This document shows, piece by piece, positions 1 to 11,905 of a DNA stretch of 64,000 nt. The stretch covers positions 38,607,413 to 38,671,412 of the forward strand of contig OZ018410.1 of assembly GCA_963969595.1 (NCBI GenBank), read 5' to 3'. Within the stretch, counting starts at the first letter, position 1. Each line of letters begins with the position of its first letter. The DNA comes from Neckera pumila (taxonomy: Eukaryota > Streptophyta > Bryopsida > Hypnales > Neckeraceae). The notes beneath the pieces were generated by a model. That model saw only the letters and a program-made list of their open reading frames with translations. It was not told the origin of the DNA and ran no database searches. The translations under genes and the position numbers were made by a program.

Positions 1-1472
1 GACTGGTGCCTCATGGCCTCGGGTACGCAAATCTTGCCATTCATTAACATTGATTTAGTTTTCGTACTAGATTTGCTGTCACGACTCTTGTTTCCACAAA
101 GAAATTGAAAAGAGCTTCAAAAGTTGAATCGAATGGGAGTGGCGATGGGTACGCAAATGGACAAATTACAGCACTCTGAAATCAAGTGATTGACATGGCA
201 TCTTGGAGGAGAGTGGAGTGGATTATGTGATTTTGTGTTGCCTGTGCTGTCAGATTAAGAACGCGTAATGACAATTTAACGATTAAAACGTAGGATTTTT
301 AGGGTATAGGGTGTGGGAATCGCAGAAATTTCACGAAATTTCGATCCAGGTTACATCCGTTCCTCAGAGCGTTACTTGCTTGAATGTCACGACTTTGACG
401 CTCTGAATGATAAGGCCAAACAGCACAGTTTTCTGAAATATTGCAGAAAAAATTTCGTATCACGGCTAATTCCAGTGAAAAATATTTTAATCGCTGCTCG
501 CTATTCCGACTGAAATGCTGAAATGAAAAACAACCTTATAATTATGACGGAAATAGAGAAAAAGTCCTTATTAGTATAGATGAATTAAGCAAAATTTGTC
601 GATAAAAAAGTTTTCTCAAGCGTTTTTCCCCAAATCTCAATACGAAGAAAAATCTATTGAATCCCCTCACTGTCAACAATCTGCAAAGTAAATGAAAATA
701 GAATGAACGAGACGGTTAGCTTTGATAGGAATTAGGCACTCATGGACTTTTCGTGCTTCCGAATTAGCTCCTGATGCATAGTCGCTGAGTCCTCTACCAC
801 CCTGAAATGTGTAAACACTTCCGACCAGCCATTGACACTGGCCCGATGTTCTTGTACTCGAATACCTGAATGTCATGATCCAACCAACTTGATGAGATTG
901 GAAAAAGCAGATCAAGTCATGCTTACAAACCCTAAACTCCCCACCCCACCCCGCTTGCAGGTTCCTACAACGGCAACCAAAGCAACCCTTCTCCCCCTTC
1001 CGCGTGGTGCAAAGTCGACCAACAATGGGTGACCGTCACCGCCATCTCCACCACCACTGCAGTCTCCCTCCCGGACATAAAGACCGGTCACTCGGTCGTA
1101 AAGCTGCATTCCCCTGGCGCCCCATCCACCGAGTATTGGCTCGTCGAGAATCGTCACGCAGTGGGACGGGACTCTGACCTTCCTGGCGACGGCCTCCTAG
1201 TGTGGCACATCGACGATGCGTTGACGAGTAACGACAGTGAGCAGACGCATTACAAAGTGGGGTTGGTGCAAGCGGACGGGAGGAGGGATTTGGAGAGGAA
1301 TGAGGATCGGGGGGATAACGGGGACCCCTTCCCGGGAGTGGGAAAAGTGAGGGCGATCGGGGCGGGGACGACGCCGAGTACGAATGCGTATAGTGCGAGT
1401 GCGACAGGGGGGTTTGGGTTGAGTGGGATTAGCGACCCCGCGGCCACCATGACGTTCACCGTCACCATGTAG
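1..1472 (+). CDS. M6-family (immune inhibitor A-like) metalloprotease, 3' end of gene
   Basis: This is the C-terminal part of a secreted-type M6 peptidase; the gene begins upstream of the window. Two exons are visible: 1-22 and 961-1472 ending in TAG. The intron (23-960) starts GTACGC and ends TTGCAG, and splicing restores the codon for Gly in LMASG-SYNGN. The 177 residues show the M6 signatures downstream of the zinc site: DWCLMASGSYNG, then PSAWCKV..QWV, EYWLVENR, DGLLVWHIDD, HYKVGLVQADGRRDLE and GDNGDPFPG, ending in a beta-rich tail. The HExxH catalytic motif would lie in earlier exons and is not in the window. The exon is far GC-richer than its surroundings. M6 enzymes are known mainly from bacteria and some protists, so an intron-bearing plant copy suggests old horizontal transfer (inference). 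Family call is firm; activity cannot be judged. Confidence 0.85.
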
Positions 1473-2382
1473 GCAGTCGTCGCGGATCTCCCTAGTGAAG
1501 CGCGACGAGCGTGACGAGCATTACGAGCATTCTTTGGAGGGCAAAAAACTAGAAAATTTGCTCCAAACAGGAACTTATTATTTATTAGGGATGATAAAAT
1601 TTGGGAAATTTGAATTCATATTTGGAATCAAGGTTGCTGAAATGGCTTGGGAGAGGTTGAGAAATACTAAATTAACTTAGTAAGGATGTTGAGGACTTGT
1701 TTTAAGTATTCGATGAATGACTTTTACCGAAACTATAGAAAGAAATAATGCACTCTTATTCATTATGAGATTTGGTAAAATTTAGCCAACTACCTTGCTT
1801 GGTGGTGGAGTTGCATCCTTCTAGATGAAGTGTTTCAAATAGGGGATAGGGCTATATTCCTATCTCCAAACAATATAGAGAAAAAGTTGTTATCAATATG
1901 GAATGTTAGTTGTATATCTTATACAACTTATAGTGGTCTTGCATTTGCAACCATATGGAACTTCTTTCTTGGTATGAGGGGCTTTGTCCCTTTAGCACTA
2001 AGTAAGCTCGCTTTTCAAATAAGGTCCTACTTCCATTTTCAAATATGGAATCTTGTAAAGCTTTTACCCTTCACTCCAAAGCCAATAAATTATATAAGGT
2101 TTGGATTCTAAACATTTAAATTTGAAATGAATAATACTTCTATCCCAAAATGATCTTCCAGTTGGACACTAACTTTCCAATGAGAACCAAAAGATCATTT
2201 TGAGACAAATCGATTAATATTTAATAAAATGTTCATTCCAAATTCATTCAATTGGTATATAAGGTCTCAATTTATTCAAATCATATATTATATTAATGGA
2301 CAAAAGGAGGAAAACTATACATGAATAAGAAAAATAGAAATTTAAGAGGAAATACAAATTTTGATTGTGATTATTAATTTTT
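1473..2382. other. intergenic, AT-rich, no gene seen
   Basis: The stretch downstream of the M6 gene is AT-rich and only short, composition-driven open frames occur. One hairpin is listed separately. Confidence 0.6.
2146..2202. repeat. 12-bp perfect inverted repeat (hairpin)
   Basis: CAAAATGATCTT at 2146-2157 is exactly complementary to AAGATCATTTTG at 2191-2202, with a 33-base loop. It may be a small fold-back element or chance in AT-rich DNA. Confidence 0.45.
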
Positions 2383-2816
2383 CTTGTTGACTTTTCATGT
2401 TGGGTCATGAAGAATATCCAATTGAATTTGTACTCTTGCAATTGTTTGTCTTTACGTAAATGAGAAGTTATTAAGAAAAACAGATCACAAAATATGCTAT
2501 TTTAGTATATTTTGGGAAGTTGTTGCTTTATGCTCTAAATTTGCACATTTCTCTACAAAATGACAAAAATTATATTTTTGGAGTTTGAACCCAACTAAAA
2601 TCTACAATTTTCCACAAAAAATTCTAAAATTTTGAAAAAAAAATTCAAAAATCCTTCAAAATTCCATTACAGACAAAATATTATCAATTTTTGTGAAGTA
2701 AAGAAGACATGTAATTTCATCTCTTAAAATAAACATAAATTTTTTCATATATCCAGATGCAAAATTGCAACAAACTGAGTAGCAGTGGTCATATGTAGGC
2801 CCATCATTTCAGGGAT
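2383..2816. repeat. dispersed repeat Q, copy 1
   Basis: About 430 bp match a second copy at 16390-17937. The left part (TTGGGTCATGAAGAATATCC) and the right part (GTGAAGTAAAGAAGACATG to GGTCATATGTAGGCC) are both shared. Both copies stop just short of a gene: here the 3' end of the RS-like gene, there the 5' end of the ureidoglycolate lyase gene. No coding frame was recognised. Confidence 0.75.
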
Positions 2817-2855
2817 AATTGGACTCAAAGTATTTGGTGACCTTTCCTCTACTTA

Positions 2856-3762
2856 TTAGACTCGTACTAGCTTGTCGCGGTCCCTCTCAGGCTGCATGCT
2901 GTCACGATCCCTCTTTGGATTCCCGCGCCTTTTGCTGTTCTTCTCTATGTCATACTCGTATCTATCATCTGGCCAGTCCCTTGCAATGGCGTCCCAGTCC
3001 GATCGCCCTCCTCTGCGATCATCGGGAATTCGAGAGCCTGTCGCAGCTTAATTTGCTACTCCTATGACCTCTCCGATCATCGGGACTTCGAGAGGCGGTT
3101 ACCGCATTGCTACTTCGATATCCTCCTCTCCGATCACCAGGGCTTCGAGAGGTTGCGAAAGTATTACCACTTCTATGACCCCTTCGATCATTCGGACTCC
3201 GAGAGCTTATCACAGCTTTACCACTTTTATAAGACTCTCTGCGACCATCGGGGTTTCGAGAGGACGTCGCAGCTTTACTGAACGTGTTTCCCTTTCAGCT
3301 TGCCTCCATCATCAGACAAATCCGGACCGTTACCTCTTCCAATTCCCTTAACCGTACCTACTAAACCCTCAACCTTACTTCCACCCAACCTTGTCTCATA
3401 GAATAAATCCCTTGACGCTGTCTCCTTTCCTTTCTCTTCTCCCGATCTTAACCTTCTTCCAATTCACCTTCAATCTTGCTTCCGTCTTCGACATCTTCCA
3501 ACTCCGGCTTGTCTCTGCTCTGATCGAAATGGCCGTATTCTTCCTTCCAGTCTCTGCCCACTCTTTCTCTGTGATGTGTGATTTTCTGCCATTCATCGAA
3601 CTCTTCCCTCTCCAGTCTCTCTTTCACCCTCCGATGACGTTCAGGCCTCTCCTGCTCTCTACCTCCTGGGTTCGCCTCTGCACTTGGTCCAAGTTTCTCA
3701 ATATCCTGGGACACGTCATACATAGCCGCTGGTTCACTTTCCCCTAGTTTCTCAAGAACTGC
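2856..3762 (-). pseudogene. damaged 3' continuation of the RS-like gene, with RS-type repeats
   Basis: Reading on past the TAA at 3763-3765 in the same frame gives another 105 codons of the same charged composition (AMYDVSQDIEKLG onward) until a TAA at 3445-3447. A second frame then stays open to about 3264 (GGSKVEGLVGTVKG). After that come about five imperfect repeats of roughly 55 bp encoding SRSPxDRRGxxRS-like units, with one more frame change near 3020. The reading ends at TAA 2856-2858 after RDRDKLVRV. The homogeneous composition argues that this was one coding region. It is now broken by at least two stops and two frame changes, unless unrecognised introns remove them (for example a GTAAGC donor at 3766). 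Confidence 0.55.
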
Positions 3763-5344
3763 TTACTTGTTCCCCTCTTCCGCTTCTTCACTCACGGTTT
3801 CTCGAAGCACAATTTCTCGTTCCTCCTCCAACCTGAGCGTGTCCTCCTCAGGCTCGTTCCATTTGCTCTCTGTCCCCTCTGCTCCATTTCCCCCTCGCGG
3901 ATCCTTTTCTATCACCGGTTCTGTGACCTCTTCCAGCACGGGGTCAGGTTTATCCCATCGAGAAGATGCTCTGTCTTTTCGACGACCATGACTCGCGCTC
4001 CCTTTCTCACCCCTGCTCTCTGAAATATTTTCGTAGGGCGTAGGAGGATCCCTTACCTCTTCCCGATGATCAAACCTCGCCACGACCCTTTCTTCATCGC
4101 TCCGTTCAGCACTACTGGCCCTATCCTTCTTGCTCTCTTCCCGCTCGCTTTTGTCCCCGCGACTCTTCCCACTACCATTGCGCTTACGGTCCCATTTATG
4201 TCTGGAATCCGTTAAATCGGCAGCCCCTTCCAGACCAACGATCACCTCTCCTGGCCTATCTCTGTCATGTGGACCTCTGTCCCGGCCAACATTTTCTCTG
4301 CCCTTCTCGTTTCGACTTGAACTGCGAGGGTGATTATCGAGCTCAGAACTCTCAACATATCGCTCACCTCCCTCTGCTTGCAACTCTACATCCCTGGTAT
4401 CTCTCTCATCATAAATGCGACCAACAACTCTTTCTGATTCCTTTTCCTCGACGTGTTTCCGGCTCTTTGAATGACTTGGATCCACGCCAGAGCTTTTGAT
4501 GGAACCCCTACCAGCTCTTATCTCGAAGTTGGTTTCATCGTCATTATCGTGATATCTGTCAACCTTATAATCTCCTTTCCTAGATCTGAGGCTGTCGTGG
4601 TACTCATAAATTCTCTCAGCCCTCGAATCAACATTCAAATCAACCCTCTGGTAATCCACCACGTCGCCATTCTGGGATTCCTCCACATAGGTCTCACTTC
4701 GCCGCATCGTTTCATCGTCGGAAAATCTCTCTGCCGCCCTGCTTTCAAACTTCCGCGAGTCCGCTTCCACGTAGTCACGACCTCTCTCAGCTCTACTATT
4801 CTCCTTCTTCCACAACCTCTCTTCTTCTTTTCCGTCGTGCCTGTCTCGATGGGAGCTTCGCTTCCTTGCAGAGTCTTCATCAAGTGCTTCAAGATCGTCT
4901 TGATGCAATTCGGGCTCTGCACAGTCGCCCGGTGCTGCAGGTTGAGCAGAATCTTGATGCAATTCGGGTTCTGGACATTCGCCCAGTGGAGGTTTTCCGG
5001 CCAACATGTTTTTCCACTGTGCGAGGAGAGAGAACTGTGCCATGCAGAATCGTGAGCTAGCTAGCAACGTGAAATGAAATCAAGAAGAAATAAAAATGAA
5101 GTGAAGAAAAAAGTTAACGTGTACATACCTTGGATTCCACGCTTACCGTGGCTGGTGGGATGTAACTCCGGAACTTCGGGAATGGATTCGGTAACTCGGG
5201 ATAAGGCACTGGGCCGTTTGGAGTAATCCGCCGGTAGCGGTAGTCCTTAGCAGTGAATCGAGCAACCGACGGCAGCGTGTAGCGTAGATTCCGAGACTTG
5301 CCTTCCGAGGTTCCACCATCCTGATCCTCCTGTTTTTTTGCCAT
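3763..5344 (-). CDS. highly charged RS-like protein, function unknown
   Basis: Exon 1 is 5344-5129 (ATG in good context, 72 codons, donor AAG|GTATGT). Exon 2 is 5034-3763 (acceptor GCACAG, phase 0) and ends at TAA, giving 495 residues. I do not recognise the N-terminal segment (RNLRYTLPSVARF, then PNPFPKFRSYIPPATV). A duplicated unit, roughly PEPELHQDxxxP, follows near residues 90-125. The rest is an almost uninterrupted run of Glu, Arg, Asp, Lys and Ser with many SR, RD and ER pairs and no globular domain. This composition is typical of disordered nuclear RNA-binding or splicing-associated proteins (inference). The stop may be premature, because same-frame coding continues beyond it. Confidence 0.6.
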
Positions 5345-6035
5345 GCTAGCTTCGATGCCGATAGTATGCAGACAGAGATTGAAATGCATGCACGTACGTA
5401 AATCAAACCAGATCAGAGGGATTGAAAGCGCTTGATCTAACCAAATTGAATGCAAATTTTTGAGCAAAATCAGAGAATGGGTAGCTTGTACGTGGATACA
5501 GAAAGCACAAGGCGCCGAACGCATGCAGAGCTACAGAAGCAAGCCGGTTAAACAGCCGTTTGGTTCGTTCTTCAACATTTCAGGTGACATCGAATGTTTC
5601 GGAACATAATGCTGTTACCCATAAGAGAGCCGACGTGGATTATGAATGTTTGCAATACTTTAGACCGGGAGCATCATGAAATAGACGGAATACATTCAAG
5701 TATGGTGGAAAGACAATTTTTATTTAGTCTTCAACAATGTGACTAGTTTGGTCATGATTTTTGTGCGAGGTTCTCAATCAAATCTTGTAGAGATGGGAAG
5801 ACAAAGAAAATGGTGCAAAAATGATGATACTATGGCTAGACTCTTCTCAAGCCATAATTTGTTTTGTCTACAATGGGGGTACAATAAACTTACAAATTTT
5901 CCAATTAGTTTTTCTTAAAAAGTTCAACAACTTTAGGAAGTTCTAGCTTGCTCAAAAATGAACTCATTTTGAAACCGCAAATTGCATTGAAACTGCAATG
6001 AATTGCACTTGAACTTCATAATAACGGAGAAATGA
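5345..6035. other. 5' flank of the RS-like gene and intergenic DNA
   Basis: The first 180 bases hold the presumed 5' leader of the minus-strand RS-like gene. The remainder is AT-rich and holds nothing recognised. Confidence 0.5.
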
Positions 6036-6746
6036 ATGCAAGAAACACTTGTACTAATTTTTGTCACACCTTGCATGCTGATTTGTTTTTTATGCATAAC
6101 GTTTGCGTATTGAATCCAAATGACTTAAGATTTATAGAGAAGGTGCTCGTAACCACTATACACCCTGCCTAATTTTTTGGCAATTTGCGGTTTATTTTTT
6201 ACTAAATAAAAACAGACCCCAATTTTATGTCACAAATTCCAATTTGGAGGCTTTTAGTACTATTTTGTACCCAAAAAATTGAATTTGGAGCTGAAATTTG
6301 GAGGGAATGGTCTTCTAGTAGGCTTGTAGCTATTCTGGGAAGGAATTCTAAAATTACTTAATTTTGTATTGTGTGGAAGTCTACAAATAGAGCTTCTTTC
6401 TTCTTACATTTTAGAATATTTAAAATATTATTTTGGTGGTTCTTTTGGTGAATGACCATCTCCATAGAGTTGTTACAAATGGCCAGTTTTTATTTAATTT
6501 TTTTAATTTTTTTAATTTATTTTACTATTTTTAACTAATTAAAGCATCAAAATGTCTATTTTCTTTAAATTTGGCACTTTCTAGTTCTCCCACTTAGAGA
6601 ATTTTTCTATGCTTTTCCTTCCCAAGGTTTCTTCATTTTAAAGGTATATATATTGGCCATATTTAAAAAAAAAATTAAAAATTATTTTCTATGCTTAAAG
6701 TATCAAATAGTGAAAACGCAATAAATAGTACAAGTGTTTCTTGCAT
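6036..6746. mobile_element. non-autonomous TIR element R, copy 1
   Basis: ATGCAAGAAACACTTGTACT at the left end is repeated inverted at the right end (AGTACAAGTGTTTCTTGCAT), giving 711 bp with no coding capacity. The same termini bound 9830-10670, and the interior resembles 28363-29019. No clear target duplication was seen, so the superfamily is open. Confidence 0.7.
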
Positions 6747-9148
6747 TCACCCTAGTTCAAAATCATACAACTATTTGGATTTCTTTTATACACTATCTAC
6801 CCATTTGCATAGGAAACCTTTGGAAAACAATCAATGGTTTTTCTACTATGGGGTGAATAATATGCAAAAAATCATACAAGCAATTCAAGTGATATAGAAT
6901 CAAGTATCTCTAAATTAAGCAATTGTGAAGACTCTATTCTAATATATACCATTAAATAAAAGTTGTAGTTTTCACAAATGGTGGCAACACTAGATGGTAG
7001 ATAGTCTCTACAAAACATCAAACTTTTTGAATGATTTTCAATGATGATGAAGTAGACTTTAGTGTGATTCCAATGCACCTTTTAATTCAAAATTTTGTTC
7101 AGTTTTCAACGTACATAGGCCTCCCAAAGTTCCCCTAATCTTCGCGGGATCTAAAAATTTATAAGTTTTTTACACTCTTCTATACATTCTCCCTCCTACA
7201 AAGACCTCTTAGAAACTTACTTTGGTCCAAGTCCCTTTTTAAAAGAAATGCACATTTTTACTTGTATCTTCATGTAATTATGTTATTTATCTCAATTTCA
7301 TGGAATTCATCAGAATGCAAGGATTCTATTATTATTATTAAAGATCCAAGTGTTACTTTCAGGGAATATGAATTAACTTGGACAAAACATTCTACTCATT
7401 ATCTAAAATATGGAACTAAGAGCACTTCGATTTAAATTTGGAAGTTAAGAATCAAAATTCTTGAAATGAGATTAAATTTCCTTTAAGCCAATTACTTTCT
7501 TCTTTGTCTTCAATTCTTCTCAAGCTACCTCCAAATTTAAACCTATAAAGATAAGTATACACCTATGAAGTTTTACTTCAAAATCCTTCACTCTATATTT
7601 TCACATCTTAGGACGATTAACAAATGAATTTATTCTTCAAAGTGCAATTATGTTTCTTTTAGAAGCACAAAAATTTTAGACACTAACCTTGTAAAGATTT
7701 AAAATTATCAAGTTTGAAGAAAAGGTAAAGAAAATTCTTATCAAATATAAAATATATTTGAAATGTTCAAAATTTTCTCCATAGGTGCATGTAATAGTTT
7801 ACAACATCATGGAGTAAACCAAATTTTCACGTCATTATATAACTAGAAAATTAGCACTCCAGGAGTCCAGTGAGTTAGATCCAAAGTTTTTATTTACACT
7901 AAAATATCCAATTTCAAGAAATTCTCAAATTTTCAAATAAAAAAAGGGAAGCTTAACTTGTTGAACTTCATATCATTAATTGAATCAAATTCAAAAATGA
8001 TCATTTCTTTTGTCTAAAATTCATATAAAAAACAAGGACTAGAACTTATTGTATTAAACTACAAATTAATTTGTGGATTAAGCATCTTCTATTGTAGAAA
8101 GACTAAAATACTACCATGATGGAATTCCCAACATCATCTATTGCAAATGCATTCAAACAACTCCACACAAAATATTGGATGAAAAATATAGCCTATGCAA
8201 TATGCAATTGAATACATGCAAAGTTCTTGGAGAAGAGCAAAATGACAACATGTATGACTTCAAAATTATATTTCCATTTGGATCATGTTAATCCTTAAAG
8301 AGCATTCCATTTCCTGTCTGGTCAAACTTTGTAAGTTTTCTACATTAAAATGTACTTTTACCAAAAGTTTGATACGTTTCTCATATTGCTATTTATTTTT
8401 ATATATATATAATTAATCTTCATTTTTTATAATTCAAAACATTAAAATCAAAATTTATATAAATTTTAAGGAAATTTCTTTGTAAAATAATGGTATTTAC
8501 AAAAAATCAAAATAAGTATGAATTTAAAAAAAAAAATTGGAGATCATAGTCATAGTGATAAACAGCATGGTATAATTAATGTACGTTTTGAGGCTATACA
8601 AAGAGAAGTTTACTAGAATAAGTTCAAAAATGGTGTATTTGAAGCTTTCAAGATGCTACCTTCAATGCATGACAATATCTAAAATTTCAGCAATTGAAAA
8701 AATGGAATAAAAAGCAAATTATTCTAGTTACATTTTTTTAGTTACTTAAGGTTTAAACCATTTAAAATCAAGAACTATGTCCCTTAGGTAGATTAGGTAG
8801 ATTACTCTTTTAAAGTTCAAGATCATGAAACCCTGATGTATGATTGCTCAAGCGATCAACAATGGCATAATACAAATGCAGAGCACATGTAAGAGATGCT
8901 CTAAGCTAGATCTAGAAGTCTCATTGTACGTAGTTGTTTTTGAATCAACCATTGTATCTCTTGATACATACGTTGTTCAGTCTTTGATATAATTATACAC
9001 ACTCTGTTTGGAAATATCCATTCTCAGTGGTAATTGCACTAAAAATGAGTATACTATTTCCAAACGTGGGTAGTAAATTATAAATATGAATTTAACTTCA
9101 AGGATCTTACTTATTGACTTTAAAAAGTTGAGCATGCCAAATGCAACT
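6747..9148. other. long AT-rich intergenic stretch, no gene seen
   Basis: About 2.4 kb with very low GC, many short homopolymer runs and only random short open frames. No TIR pair, tandem array or protein similarity was recognised. Confidence 0.6.
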
Positions 9149-9734
9149 TTAACCCTTTAATGACCGGTTGACCACTTTTTGGTCGAATTTTGGATTCTTT
9201 GTCTTTTATAGCCCTCAATACAGGGTATTTGAAAAAACTCATAGAGTAACGCAAATTAAGCTTTAACATGCGCTCCAAACAAATCCAATTTCAGAGAATT
9301 CTGTGCAGTAATAAGGTAGTTGTACTTGTCCAAAGACAAGAGGGCCGACTTGAGAAATACCATCTACGCTGCACATATGTATTCAGCAACTCATGTGATT
9401 CTATTTCAAATTGACGCCTAAGATCAATAGAAACATTGCTTAGCGATCCCATGAATTGTGGAGGCATGTTTTTAAAAGTTGTTGGCAATAATGTATTATG
9501 CTGCTTTAGCTGAAGGCTACTTTGATGCATTGCACTTAGAAGATCACTCACAACAAATTGCACAGTCAGATCATGTTCACTTTTTGTTTTTTTCACGGAT
9601 ATAGCCTATAACATCAATTCTACGATCTAATCTAGGATTACTTCCTTGGAATAGTGATGAAATTTTCCTTTTCCAAATTTGTATTAAAAAAATGCACTTG
9701 CCCCCAAAATCAACTATGGTCACTAAAAGATTAA
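9149..9734. mobile_element. degenerate TTAA-bounded element (P)
   Basis: The left end is TTAACCCTTTAATGACC and the right end is GGTCACTAAAAGATTAA, an imperfect inverted pair flanked by TTAA at both sides. It is 586 bp, shorter and more diverged than the 930-bp copies. It has no coding capacity. Confidence 0.5.
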
Positions 9735-9829
9735 CCCCGTAAAGATTGTTGGATAGTCAAGATTTCTAAAATTGTAAAGATATGTTATAAAATATAATTT
9801 AGAAGATCAATTTAATGATAATTGGATGA

Positions 9830-10670
9830 TTGCAAGAAACACTTGTACTATTTGTTGCGTTTTTTATTTTTAGTGTTTTAGTACTTTTCATATTACAAGT
9901 CACCTTCAATATTATTGGGGATATGGAATATAAAATCCAAACGGTCAATTAGATTTTAGTTCTATTATTTTGACAACTTCTGGTATTCATCATTGAATGG
10001 CAAGGGTGGATGGCAAAACTTAATCTGCCATAAAAAAGCAATTCATATTGACAAAGTGCTTCCAATATAGGCCTCCATCAAGTCTTATTGAGTCTTTTTG
10101 TATACCTTGAAGTACTATTTTTTGCCGCAAGGTACAATTTATGCTAGAAAATGAGACTTCCACATGTTTAGTTCTTAAAACTAGAAAATACTTAGAATTT
10201 TTTATTTTAAAAGTGATCATTGTTTTCAACTAAGAACAAAGAAGGAAGATCAAATCTAAAACTTAAAAATCATTCTTAATTTAATATAAATTCAACTTGA
10301 ATATATCACATTTTAGTTCAATGTAAAACACTCTTGGCACATGTTTATGGAAATTCCTATTTCAAGGAGGTGTATTTGTATTAGAAGAGCTAGCCTACCA
10401 GATTTGATAATGTAGCTCTTTAAAATAGGTACTCGATAGTACTAAGAACCACCAAAATCGCATGTGTGACATATATTCAAAATTCAATCTCACCTATTGA
10501 ACTACTAACTTTTGAAGAATTTGAAATAATTCAAATACATTTTAAATTGCTATAGGTAGCTTACTTCTAAATTTCATGTTCATTCAATCATTTTTGCAGT
10601 ACTTATGGCACAAAACAACTTTTGTAGACAGTGCATGTGTGATAGAAAATAGGACAAGTGTTTCTTGCAA
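9830..10670. mobile_element. non-autonomous TIR element R, copy 2
   Basis: The left end TTGCAAGAAACACTTGTACT and the inverted right end GGACAAGTGTTTCTTGCAA enclose 841 bp. The terminal 18-20 bases match copy 1 (6036-6746) with one or two differences. The interior is AT-rich and non-coding. Confidence 0.65.
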
Positions 10671-10976
10671 TTGTACAACCCTCAAACAATAGTTGTAAAA
10701 TATGTTATAGATATCTATAGGATTTGATCAATTAGTATACAAACAATATTTTTCAATAAAATTTGAAGTCAAAAAATTAAGAATTTCTTCTAAAAATGAT
10801 TGTCGTTTGAATATTTGTAATTTTTACAGGAATTTTTGAATTTAAGTTCAAAATATGAAGTTTTAATCATAGTGATTTTTGAAGATTTTTATTTTACTTC
10901 TTTATTTGAGTTGTTTCCGAAGGGTCATCTTTTGAATTGAAAAATACATTTTGAAGCTAGAACTATAAAGCTTCTT

Positions 10977-11905
10977 TTAACTCCAAAAGTTTCAAGACTA
11001 TGTAATCACCAAAAACACTCCAAAACTGCCATTTCTAATACAACTACCAAATTTTTGGAAAAAAACAGTTTTTGACACATGTAACCATAGGATCTTGTAG
11101 TATGATATTTTGAAAACATGTGGTAAGAACTTCAGAAATTTCCACCGTGTGGATCATAAGATATAAGCATTCAAAGTCTTGAAAACCATTTTTTCAATCC
11201 TGCAAAAAACCAGGCAGCTGCACTTTGCAAGCTCACTTTTCAATGAAAAAATGCCGATAAAGATGGTGCTTCTTTGAATTCAGTTTCCTAAACAAGTTGT
11301 CTATATGCTTGAAAAGTTTCACATCATTTGGAATTGTACAACATATAGGAAAAAAATAGTAAGTAGAAAGAAATAGAAAATGATTCAAAATACTAAATTG
11401 TTAAAAATTTAATCATGGAAATAAAAATTGCCAATCCCAACGGTTGCAATATTGTAATAATCTATGTACATCCTAGGATTTTATTCTTTTCCAAAAATAT
11501 TGAAAATTGAGTTAGATAAACGAATTTAAAGTTTTTTTTAGAGTAGAGAATCCTTAACTGCCCGCAATTCAAAAAACCTCACAACTTTTGACTCATTGAT
11601 TGAAATGGAATGACTCAAAGCTTTTTAAGTATGTATTAATGTAGGGAACCAATTTTAAAAAAAAAATTGGAAAAAATGATTTTTTCTGATTTGCCCAAAC
11701 TGCGCGGTTACGAAAAAAAGTAACATATTAGGTCACAACTTTTGACTCGTATTTTGAGATGTCATGAAACTTAATACATGTGAAGATATTCCTTGCCCCC
11801 ACCTTCTATTGAAATTTCAGCCTCAAATATGGATATCTCTAGTCACAAGTACTTGCCCAAAATTTCTATACGGCCAAAAAATGCATGTTGGTCCTTTGAG
11901 GTTAA
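10977..11905 (+). mobile_element. TTAA element, 929 bp (copy A)
   Basis: It starts TTAACTCCAAAAGTTTC and ends GGTCCTTTGAGGTTAA. It is collinear and very similar to 31896-32827, including CTGCCATTTCTAATACAACT near the left and TACGGCCAAAAAA near the right. No protein is encoded. It belongs to the piggyBac-like TTAA family of this window, in the subfamily with AAAGTTTC after the terminus. Confidence 0.8.

Noticed and set aside
1029..1031. GTG at 1029 as a start of the M6 fragment
   Set aside because: The frame is open upstream to the splice acceptor at 960 and joins the exon at 1-22, so 1029 is internal.
9291..9596. Minus-strand frame of 101 codons with SDLLSAMHQSSLQL
   Set aside because: It lies inside a TTAA-bounded element with no family similarity seen; chance frame most likely.
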